Positions 1 to 4,643 of a DNA stretch of 6,586 bases are shown here, piece by piece (within the stretch, counting starts at the first letter, position 1; every line of letters starts with the position of its first letter). The stretch is from Eubacteriales bacterium (lineage in GTDB: Bacteria; Bacillota; Clostridia; Peptostreptococcales; Anaerovoracaceae). A program made the position numbers and the translations under genes. Location: assembly GCA_029098205.1 (NCBI GenBank), contig JAQXNW010000185.1:1-6586 (forward strand), read 5' to 3'. The notes under the pieces were generated by a model. The model was given only the letters and a program-made list of their open reading frames with translations. It did no database searches and was not told the origin of the DNA.

Positions 1-38
1 CTGTTTGCTTAAAAAATTATGCTCTAAACTATGCTTCG
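1..38. other. AT-rich tail downstream of the minus-strand hisD-like gene; no terminator recognised
   Basis: This short stretch follows the hisD-like stop codon on the minus strand. It has an A/T run at 11-18, and TATGC occurs twice as a direct repeat. I could not build complementary arms giving a convincing intrinsic terminator stem, so the 3' end of that transcript probably lies beyond the window edge. Nothing else is visible. Confidence 0.5.
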
Positions 39-1298
39 TTATTTTCTCTTTGCTGCGGCGTACGCGTGCGCCATAAGTCCTTCGGCCTTTGCCAGCCGCT
101 CAACCAGAGGCGCGATGTTTTTCGACGCTTCCTTCGTCATGCGCTGATGCGTGCAGACCTTGAGGAATGTGCCGACCCATACGCCGCCCGTATATCTGGC
201 CGCCCGTACCGTCGGAAGTGTATGATTCGTACCGGAAGCGTAATCCCCGAACACTTCCGCCGTATTTCCTCCCAGGAAAAGAGAGCCGTAATTCATAAAC
301 TGATCTAGGATGGCATCCGGATTTTTGACATTGATTTCCAGGTGCTCCGGCGCGATATCATTGGCGATCGCAGCGGCTTCATCCAGTGAATCCGCTAAAA
401 TCACCTCTCCGTATGTATTCCAGGACTGCCGGGCGACATCGGGGGAAGGAAGAACGGAAAGTTCTTTTTCGACGCAGGCGATGACAGCTTTGCCGAATTC
501 CCGGTCGGTCGTTACAAGAATTCCCTTTGCATTCGGGTCATGCTCCGACTGCGCAAGAAGATCTGAAGCAACGACCGAAGGATCCGCGTTTCTGTCGCAG
601 ATCGCAAGCACCTCGCTGGGGCCGGCTACGAAATCGATACCGACCTGCCCGTAGCACTGCCGCTTTGCTTCCGCGACATATTGATTTCCAGGGCCGACGA
701 TCAGGTCGACGGGGCGGATGGTTTCCGTACCGTAGGCAAAGGCGGAAACTGCCTGCACGCCGCCAAGCGCGTAGATTTCATCCGCGCCTGCCATGTGCAT
801 CGCCGCAAGCGTCATATCGTCGATGGTTCCCGTTTCTTTCTGAATCGGAGAGCAGGTCACTACTCTAGGAACACCCGCTGTTTTCGCGGGGACGATCAGC
901 ATCATCGCGGATGAAAAGAGCGGGAAACGGCCGCCCGGCACGTAACAGAGGCAGGAATTCACCGGAATGACGCGGTCGCTCAGATAAATGCCCGGCATCG
1001 GCTGAAAATCATGAACCTCCGTCAGTGTATTACGCTGCGCTTCTGCAAAGGCGCGGATATTTCCGATCGCGGTGTGAAGATCCGCCTTCTGCTCTTCCGA
1101 GATACGGTTCATCGCATTCTGGATTTCCTGATCCGAAACCCGGTAGCTGGATCTAGTATTCTGGTCAAATTTTTCGCTGTATTCCCGAACAGCGGCATCG
1201 CCCCGCGTCCGGACATCCCGGATGATCGAAGAGACGCTTTCCTGTACAGCCAGGGTCTCTTCAGGAGTCCGGGTTTTGCTTTCTTTCAAAATCTGCAT
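39..1298 (-). CDS. hisD: Histidinol dehydrogenase family protein (HisD or HisD-like paralog)
   Basis: A complete 419-residue member of the zinc-dependent, NAD-linked histidinol dehydrogenase family, cytosolic; true HisD oxidises L-histidinol to L-histidine in two steps. Visible landmarks are YVPGG (119-123), VGPGNQYV (201-208), FVAGPSEV (223-230), AQSEHDP (249-255) with likely zinc ligands Gln250 and His253, APEHLEI (316-322) with the Glu318/His319 catalytic pair, GDYASGTNHTLPT (351-363) with zinc ligand Asp352, and C-terminal His411. Length is normal for the family (about 420-430). The start is fixed by a near-perfect Shine-Dalgarno six bases upstream. The stretch YVPGGRFPL and the segment GGVWVGTFLK (371-380), where true HisD usually has a SSPL..VYDF-like sequence, resemble family members outside histidine operons, such as sulfopropanediol dehydrogenase HpsN. 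No other his gene is present, and the gene is divergent from the aro operon. The family is certain; the substrate is not. Confidence 0.9.
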   Translation of the reverse strand: MQILKESKTRTPEETLAVQESVSSIIRDVRTRGDAAVREYSEKFDQNTRSSYRVSDQEIQNAMNRISEEQKADLHTAIGNIRAFAEAQRNTLTEVHDFQPMPGIYLSDRVIPVNSCLCYVPGGRFPLFSSAMMLIVPAKTAGVPRVVTCSPIQKETGTIDDMTLAAMHMAGADEIYALGGVQAVSAFAYGTETIRPVDLIVGPGNQYVAEAKRQCYGQVGIDFVAGPSEVLAICDRNADPSVVASDLLAQSEHDPNAKGILVTTDREFGKAVIACVEKELSVLPSPDVARQSWNTYGEVILADSLDEAAAIANDIAPEHLEINVKNPDAILDQFMNYGSLFLGGNTAEVFGDYASGTNHTLPTVRAARYTGGVWVGTFLKVCTHQRMTKEASKNIAPLVERLAKAEGLMAHAYAAAKRK

Positions 1299-1304
1299 TT
1301 CGTG

Positions 1305-1313
1305 TCCTCCTTA
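1305..1313 (-). promoter_or_regulatory. Strong ribosome binding site of the hisD-like gene
   Basis: Read on the minus strand this is TAAGGAGGA, close to a full anti-16S complement, with six bases before the ATG at 1298. It fixes the start of the hisD-like gene and suggests efficient translation. Confidence 0.85.
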
Positions 1314-1322
1314 TCGCACTCT

Positions 1323-1328
1323 ATTATA
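1323..1328 (-). promoter_or_regulatory. Candidate -10 box of the hisD-like gene
   Basis: The minus strand reads TATAAT here, a perfect sigma-A -10 box, which would start RNA near 1316, just upstream of the ribosome binding site, giving a very short leader. The -35 is unclear: TTTACA (1350-1355 on the minus strand) lies 21 bases away, which is too far, and nothing good sits at 16-18 bases. The promoter therefore rests on the -10 box and its position. Confidence 0.5.
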
Positions 1329-1438
1329 TTAAAGGATAATCGGAAACTTTGTAAAGAGGAACTGCAGAAAGAAAGACGATGAATTGTTATTTATATGAGA
1401 AAACAACAAAAAAATTATGGGAAATTCACAAAAAACGC

Positions 1439-1467
1439 TGGACAAAGATAAAAAAATGAAGTACAGT
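1439..1467 (+). promoter_or_regulatory. Candidate sigma-A promoter for the aro operon
   Basis: TGGACA (1439-1444; five of six match TTGACA) and TACAGT (1462-1467; four of six match TATAAT) are separated by exactly 17 bases. RNA would start near 1474, about 10 bases before the leader peptide's ribosome binding site. An overlapping alternative, TTCACA (1425-1430) with GATAAA (1447-1452) at 16 bases, cannot be excluded. Position just upstream of the leader gene supports a promoter here; the exact boxes are inferred. Confidence 0.5.
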
Positions 1468-1476
1468 ATACCTGTA
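1462..1476. repeat. Inverted repeat over the candidate -10 region (possible operator)
   Basis: TACAG (1462-1466) and CTGTA (1472-1476) are perfect inverted arms around TATAC. The repeat covers the proposed -10 box and start site, where a dimeric repressor would block polymerase. Five-base arms can arise by chance in AT-rich DNA, and no matching regulator gene is in the window. Confidence 0.3.
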
Positions 1477-1484
1477 TTTAGAAG

Positions 1485-1490
1485 AAAGGA
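1485..1490 (+). promoter_or_regulatory. Ribosome binding site of the leader peptide
   Basis: AAAGGA lies nine bases before the ATG at 1500, within a purine-rich run (1481-1497). It resembles the sites in front of aroF and aroA and supports real translation of the small leader reading frame. Confidence 0.75.
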
Positions 1491-1499
1491 AAGAAAGTC

Positions 1500-1601
1500 A
1501 TGCAGCGTTTTGCCTTCACAGCAGCATATTATTATTACTACTTTTTCTTTAACAAAAGAAAAAGCTTTTTTGCTGCTGAAACGAACGTTCTTGATTTCTG
1601 A
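1500..1601 (+). CDS. Tyr/Phe-rich leader peptide of the aro operon (33 aa)
   Basis: This small gene starts with ATG, has a good ribosome binding site and ends with TGA at 1599-1601. The peptide begins MQRFAFTAA, then has five Tyr codons in a row (residues 10-14, 1527-1541) followed at once by three Phe codons (15-17, 1542-1550). Two more Phe are at 23-24, and others at 4, 6 and 33. Thirteen of 33 residues are Tyr or Phe and there is no Trp. That composition, just upstream of an intrinsic terminator and an aroF-tyrA operon, is what is expected of an attenuation leader that measures charged tRNA-Tyr and tRNA-Phe, as the Phe-rich pheA leader does in enteric bacteria. Translation rather than the peptide product is presumably what matters. 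At 33 residues it is longer than the roughly 15-residue enteric leaders. A small membrane peptide is a less likely reading because the aromatic run is short and followed by NKRK. Confidence 0.88.
   Translation: MQRFAFTAAYYYYYFFFNKRKSFFAAETNVLDF
1519..1578 (+). promoter_or_regulatory. Attenuator stem 1:2 (protector hairpin)
   Basis: CAGCAGCA (1519-1526, segment 1) is perfectly complementary to TGCTGCTG (1571-1578, segment 2). Inside it is a second perfect 10-base-pair stem, CTTTTTCTTT (1541-1550) with AAAGAAAAAG (1555-1564), closed by an AACA loop. The Tyr and Phe codons lie in this hairpin. When no ribosome sits on the aromatic codons the hairpin sequesters segment 2, leaving segment 3 free to form the terminator. 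Pairing was found by eye; energies were not computed. Confidence 0.75.
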
Positions 1602-1645
1602 CCGATCCGGTAAAACAGATTTTGTACGATGTAGACTCCGCAGCA
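1571..1645 (+). promoter_or_regulatory. Attenuator stem 2:3 (antiterminator)
   Basis: Segment 2 (TGCTGCTGA, 1571-1579) can pair with TCCGCAGCA (1637-1645), giving eight pairs with one internal mismatch (1577/1639). A-U and G-U pairs of 1567-1569 with 1647-1649 can extend it past another mismatch. The pairing uses up most of the 5' arm of the terminator (1635-1643), so the two structures exclude each other. The loop between contains a small bulged hairpin, TCTGACCG (1597-1604) with CGGT (1608-1611) and CAGA (1616-1619). A ribosome stalled on the Tyr codons would cover segment 1 and free segment 2 for this pairing, allowing read-through into aroF. Confidence 0.7.
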
Positions 1646-1665
1646 TAGGCCTGCGGAGTTTTTTT
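1635..1665 (+). terminator. Intrinsic terminator in the aroF leader (attenuator stem 3:4)
   Basis: ACTCCGCAG (1635-1643) and CTGCGGAGT (1651-1659) form a perfect nine-base-pair GC-rich stem with a seven-base loop, followed immediately by a T run (1659-1665). It ends 56 bases before the aroF ATG. The only plus-strand reading frame it could end is the Tyr/Phe leader peptide, so it acts on the operon's own leader transcript. Its 5' arm also takes part in the competing antiterminator. Confidence 0.93.
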
Positions 1666-1707
1666 ATGAATCGAATCGCTCCAAGGGCAATTGTATAAGG
1701 GGTAGAG

Positions 1708-1713
1708 AAAGGA
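1708..1713 (+). promoter_or_regulatory. Ribosome binding site of aroF
   Basis: AAAGGA is eight bases before the ATG at 1722 and supports that start. It lies well beyond the leader terminator and does not appear to be part of the alternative stems, so control is more likely on transcription than on aroF translation. Confidence 0.8.
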
Positions 1714-1721
1714 AAGCACCG

Positions 1722-2744
1722 ATGATTACGATTTTGAAGAAGGGAACACCGAAAGAAGAGCAGGATCAGCTGGTAAAATGGCTGGAAGAGCAGGGCGTTG
1801 AGGTCGATGTTTCGGAAGGAAAATACCAGACCGTTTTAGGACTCGTTGGAGATACTTCGAATATTGACATCGATATGATCCGGATGCTGAGCATCGTAGA
1901 CGATGTAAAGCGGGTTTCCGAACCGTACAAGAAGGCGAACCGCAAATTCCATCCGGACGATACGGTGATCGATCTGGGCGGCGGCGTGAAAATTGGAGGC
2001 GGAAACTTTGTCTGCATCGCAGGACCCTGCTCCGTGGAGTCTGAAAAGCAGATTATCGGCATCGCCAAGCGTGTAAAAGCGGCCGGTGCCACACTTCTTC
2101 GCGGAGGCGCATTCAAGCCGAGAACATCTCCTTACTCTTTCCAGGGAATGAAAGCGGACGGCATCGAGCTTCTTCTGAAAGCGAAGGAAGAAACAGGACT
2201 TCCGATTGTAACGGAAATCATGAATGAGAATCATCTTCCTTTGTTCGAGGATGTCGACGTAATTCAGGTCGGCGCGCGGAATATGCAGAATTTCGAGCTT
2301 CTGAAAGCACTCGGAAAAATTGACAAGCCGATTCTTCTAAAGAGAGGTCTAGCGAATACGCTGCAGGAGCTTTTGATGAGCGCGGAATACATCATGGCCG
2401 GCGGGAATGAGAAAGTCATTCTCTGCGAACGGGGAATCCGCACATATGAAACGTACACGAGAAATACGCTGGATATTTCCGCGGTGCCTGCACTTCATAA
2501 GCTGTCTCATCTTCCGGTTGTCGTCGATCCGAGCCATGCAACAGGGCGCTCCGAAATGGTGGAGCCGATGGCTCTTGCTGCTGCAGCCTGCGGAGCGGAC
2601 GGAATTATGATTGAGGTGCATAATGATCCGGCGCATGCGCTGAGCGACGGTGCGCAGTCTCTGACACCGGATCAGTACGATGTCGTAATGGACAAGATCC
2701 GAAGTGTGAAAGAAGCGCTTGGAACCGGCGTATGGCAGAAGTAG
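1722..2744 (+). CDS. aroF: 3-deoxy-D-arabino-heptulosonate 7-phosphate (DAHP) synthase, type I-beta
   Basis: A 340-residue cytosolic enzyme that condenses phosphoenolpyruvate and erythrose 4-phosphate to DAHP, the first committed step of the shikimate pathway. Residues 1-70 form a ferredoxin-like (ACT-like) regulatory domain like that of Thermotoga maritima DAHP synthase; the barrel follows. Signatures are AGPCSVES (100-107), LRGGAFKPRTSPYSFQG (126-142), LLKRGLAN (205-212), CERGIRTYE (235-243), VDPSHATG (268-275), MIEVH (296-300) and LSDGAQSL (307-314). Likely metal ligands are Cys103, His272, Glu298 and Asp309, all present. Length and order are typical of the I-beta class. It is the first structural gene after the Tyr/Phe attenuator, and tyrA follows after 19 bases. 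From the domain layout, feedback inhibition by Tyr and/or Phe is likely, but the effector cannot be read with certainty. KDO-8-phosphate synthase is the related alternative; the regulatory domain and operon context argue against it. Confidence 0.96.
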   Translation: MITILKKGTPKEEQDQLVKWLEEQGVEVDVSEGKYQTVLGLVGDTSNIDIDMIRMLSIVDDVKRVSEPYKKANRKFHPDDTVIDLGGGVKIGGGNFVCIAGPCSVESEKQIIGIAKRVKAAGATLLRGGAFKPRTSPYSFQGMKADGIELLLKAKEETGLPIVTEIMNENHLPLFEDVDVIQVGARNMQNFELLKALGKIDKPILLKRGLANTLQELLMSAEYIMAGGNEKVILCERGIRTYETYTRNTLDISAVPALHKLSHLPVVVDPSHATGRSEMVEPMALAAAACGADGIMIEVHNDPAHALSDGAQSLTPDQYDVVMDKIRSVKEALGTGVWQK

Positions 2745-2763
2745 CTGGCAGGGGGTATTCATC

Positions 2764-3615
2764 ATGAGAATCGGGGTAGTAGGACTTGGATTGATCGGCG
2801 GATCCCTGGCGCAGGCTTACCACCGGGCGGGTCATGAAGTATATGGATTTGATATCAGCCGGATTACGCTGGACTTTGTCCGTATGGAAGGCTCCATCGA
2901 CGAAATCCTGTCCGAAGAGAATGTAAATACATGCGATGCGGTATTTCTTGCGATTCCGCCGGAGCAGGCGGTTACATGGCTAAAGAAAAACGCTGGCGCT
3001 TTGACGTCTTCTACGCTTGTAGTCGATTGCTGCGGTGTGAAGAGACAGATCTGCCGGGAAGCATTTCAGCTTATGGAGACGACGGATCTTCAGTTTATGG
3101 GCGGCCATCCGATGGCGGGCGTGCAGAAATGGGGATTTAAAAACAGTACACCGGATTTGTTCCAGGGCGCTGTGTTCGCGATGGTTCCGAAGGACCCCAA
3201 TGACATCCGTTTCATGGAAAAAGTGAAGAAGCTTCTTATGATCGTCGGATTTAAAACATTCCAGGTCATGACGCCTGAAGAGCACGACCGGGTCATTGCT
3301 TTTACATCGCAGCTTTCCCATGTCGTATCCAACGCGTTCATCAAGAGTGACACGAGCCGACTGAAAGCGTGTGTTGCTGCCGGCGGAAGCTACCGGGATA
3401 TGACGAGGGTCGCGTATCTCAACGATGAGGTTTGGACGGAGCTGATGATGGACAACCGCGATAATCTGGGCCGGGAAATTGACGGATTAATGGAAGAGCT
3501 TTCAGAATACCGGGAAGCCCTGGCATCCGGCGACCGGGATCATCTATGCCAGCTTTTAAAAGAAGGCAGAATACGGAAGGAAGAATCCGAAGCCGAAACA
3601 GGAGAGAACGCATGA
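2764..3615 (+). CDS. tyrA: Prephenate dehydrogenase
   Basis: A 283-residue cytosolic dehydrogenase that oxidatively decarboxylates prephenate to 4-hydroxyphenylpyruvate, the tyrosine branch point. The N-terminal Rossmann fold opens with GLGLIGGSLA (7-16), and Asp30 at the end of the second strand (VYGFD) suggests NAD+ rather than NADP+. GGHPMAG (113-119) carries the expected catalytic His115. SQLSHVVS (182-189) and GSYRDMTRVA (208-217) contribute His186 and Arg215, matching conserved positions of the family. There is no C-terminal ACT domain and no fused chorismate mutase. The start at 2764 is chosen because the Rossmann strand begins there and AGGGGG (2750-2755) is eight bases upstream; an in-frame TTG at 2719 would overlap aroF and add an unrelated 15-residue tail. 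The stop overlaps the aroB start as ATGA, suggesting translational coupling. Arogenate dehydrogenase activity cannot be excluded from sequence. Confidence 0.94.
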   Translation: MRIGVVGLGLIGGSLAQAYHRAGHEVYGFDISRITLDFVRMEGSIDEILSEENVNTCDAVFLAIPPEQAVTWLKKNAGALTSSTLVVDCCGVKRQICREAFQLMETTDLQFMGGHPMAGVQKWGFKNSTPDLFQGAVFAMVPKDPNDIRFMEKVKKLLMIVGFKTFQVMTPEEHDRVIAFTSQLSHVVSNAFIKSDTSRLKACVAAGGSYRDMTRVAYLNDEVWTELMMDNRDNLGREIDGLMEELSEYREALASGDRDHLCQLLKEGRIRKEESEAETGENA

Positions 3616-4613
3616 AACTATCGGAAATCGGAAAGGAAGTCCTGAACATTCAGGATTGCGGCAAATTACTGATCATAACCGAGGATACCGTAGCGCCGCT
3701 TTATCTTGAAACCTGTGCGGACAGTCTAAGAAACGCCGGATTTACCGTTTTTTCCTACATTCTTCCTGCCGGAGAGGCATCGAAAAACGGAGAGAATTTT
3801 CTGAAGCTGCTGGAATTTGCAGCTGAGAAATCTTTGACCAGGAGTGATGGAATTGTCGCGCTGGGCGGCGGAATGGTCGGAGATCTTGCCGGATTCACGG
3901 CGGCCTGCTACCTTCGGGGAATCCGCGTGATCCAGGTTCCGACGACGCTTCTTTCCGCAGTGGATTCTTCGGTCGGAGGGAAGACGGCGATCGATCTCCC
4001 GGCCGGGAAAAATCTGGCGGGTGCTTTCCATCAGCCGGAATTGGTGCTGCAGGATTCTTCGCTTCTTGAGACTCTCCCTGAAGACGTTTTTCTCGCGGGT
4101 ATGGCGGAAGTGATCAAAACCAGCATCATCTATGACGAATCTCTGTTTGAGAAAATTCAGGATCCGAAGAATATCCAGAATATCCTTCCGGAGGTGATCG
4201 GAAGGTGCGTGGAAATAAAAAAGCATTTTGTCGAAGAGGACGAGGAAGACCGCGGCATCCGGCATATCCTGAACTTCGGGCATACCATCGGACACGCAGT
4301 GGAAAAACTCAGCGGATTTTCCTTGAGCCATGGATTTGCGGTGGCAAAAGGGATGGACCGGATGGCGGAGCTCTCTGCGGAAGAAGGCTGGTGCTCACAG
4401 GAAACAGCGCGGAGAATCCATGAAATTCTGGTTCGGTACGGATTCGATCTTTCGGTGCATTTTTCAGCGGATGAAATTTTCCGTCTGATTCAGTCGGACA
4501 AGAAACGGGAAGGAAATGTAATCCGCCTCGTAACGGTGGAAAGCATCGGTCAGTGCGGCATCCGAACGGTGCCGATGGAAGAATGCCGTGCGCTGCTGGA
4601 GAAAATCCTGTAA
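3612..4613 (+). CDS. aroB: 3-dehydroquinate synthase
   Basis: A 333-residue NAD+- and metal-dependent enzyme converting DAHP to 3-dehydroquinate, the second shikimate-pathway step. Signatures are VALGGGMVGDLAGF (82-95), QVPTTLLSAVDSSVGGKTAI (108-127), AGMAEVIKTSII (162-173), LNFGHTIGHA (220-229) and LSHG (238-241); likely metal ligands are Glu166, His224 and His240. DKKREG (296-301) matches the conserved lysine-rich phosphate-binding segment. The start at 3612 has AGGAGAG (3600-3606) upstream and overlaps the tyrA stop as ATGA. It is shorter than the usual 350-365 residues: the sequence opens near the GKLLIITEDTVAPLYL stretch, which in E. coli AroB lies about 35 residues in, so the first beta-strand region is reduced. 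The in-frame extension back to 3546 is arginine-rich, lies inside tyrA and does not restore that region. HGEAV, common in the family, reads HGFAV here. Function is nonetheless well supported. Confidence 0.94.
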   Translation: MKLSEIGKEVLNIQDCGKLLIITEDTVAPLYLETCADSLRNAGFTVFSYILPAGEASKNGENFLKLLEFAAEKSLTRSDGIVALGGGMVGDLAGFTAACYLRGIRVIQVPTTLLSAVDSSVGGKTAIDLPAGKNLAGAFHQPELVLQDSSLLETLPEDVFLAGMAEVIKTSIIYDESLFEKIQDPKNIQNILPEVIGRCVEIKKHFVEEDEEDRGIRHILNFGHTIGHAVEKLSGFSLSHGFAVAKGMDRMAELSAEEGWCSQETARRIHEILVRYGFDLSVHFSADEIFRLIQSDKKREGNVIRLVTVESIGQCGIRTVPMEECRALLEKIL

Positions 4614-4643
4614 TTTTGGAACAGAGAGGCAAAGGAGAAACCG

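Larger units (their letters stand above)
1299..1721. promoter_or_regulatory. Divergent control region between the hisD-like gene and aroF
   Basis: These 423 AT-rich bases separate two divergent transcripts. The left part (1299-1355) serves the minus-strand gene. From about 1356 to 1424 I see only A-rich sequence with no clear element. The right part (1425-1721) holds a candidate plus-strand promoter with an inverted repeat, a leader peptide gene, alternative RNA stems, an intrinsic terminator and the aroF ribosome binding site. I looked for the T-box core (AGGGTGG.ACCGCG) and did not find it. No tRNA-like or recognised riboswitch fold was seen. Confidence 0.8.

Noticed and set aside
1583..1590. 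GAACGTTC palindrome in the leader as an operator
   Set aside because: It is eight bases long, inside the leader coding region, with no partner site; more likely coincidental or a minor RNA fold in the antiterminator loop.
1500..1601. Small membrane protein or toxin encoded by the leader frame
   Set aside because: The aromatic run is only eight residues, followed at once by NKRK, too short for a membrane span; the codons also double as RNA stem segments, which favours a regulatory leader.
1329..1646. 105-codon minus-strand reading frame in the intergenic region
   Set aside because: It is the antisense reading of the terminator, the aromatic codon run and the A-rich spacer. Its hydrophobic stretches come from A/T runs, not from a recognisable protein.
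1417..1698. 93-codon plus-strand reading frame through the control region
   Set aside because: It runs in a different frame across the proposed promoter, the leader peptide and the terminator stem; its composition is non-protein-like and it has no proper ribosome binding site. The 1500-1601 frame explains the region better.
1474..1721. T-box riboswitch, common in front of amino acid operons in Bacillota
   Set aside because: The terminator is present, but the conserved T-box core (AGGGTGG.ACCGCG) that should precede it is absent; the sequence before the terminator instead pairs with the leader peptide coding region.
2719..2763. Upstream TTG start extending TyrA by 15 residues
   Set aside because: It would overlap the end of aroF, adds a non-conserved tail and places the Rossmann strand internally; the ATG at 2764 has its own ribosome binding site and begins right at the fold.
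3726..4331. 201-codon minus-strand reading frame opposite aroB
   Set aside because: It is antisense to a clearly conserved aroB gene, has no recognisable domain or ribosome binding site, and is explained by codon bias on the coding strand.
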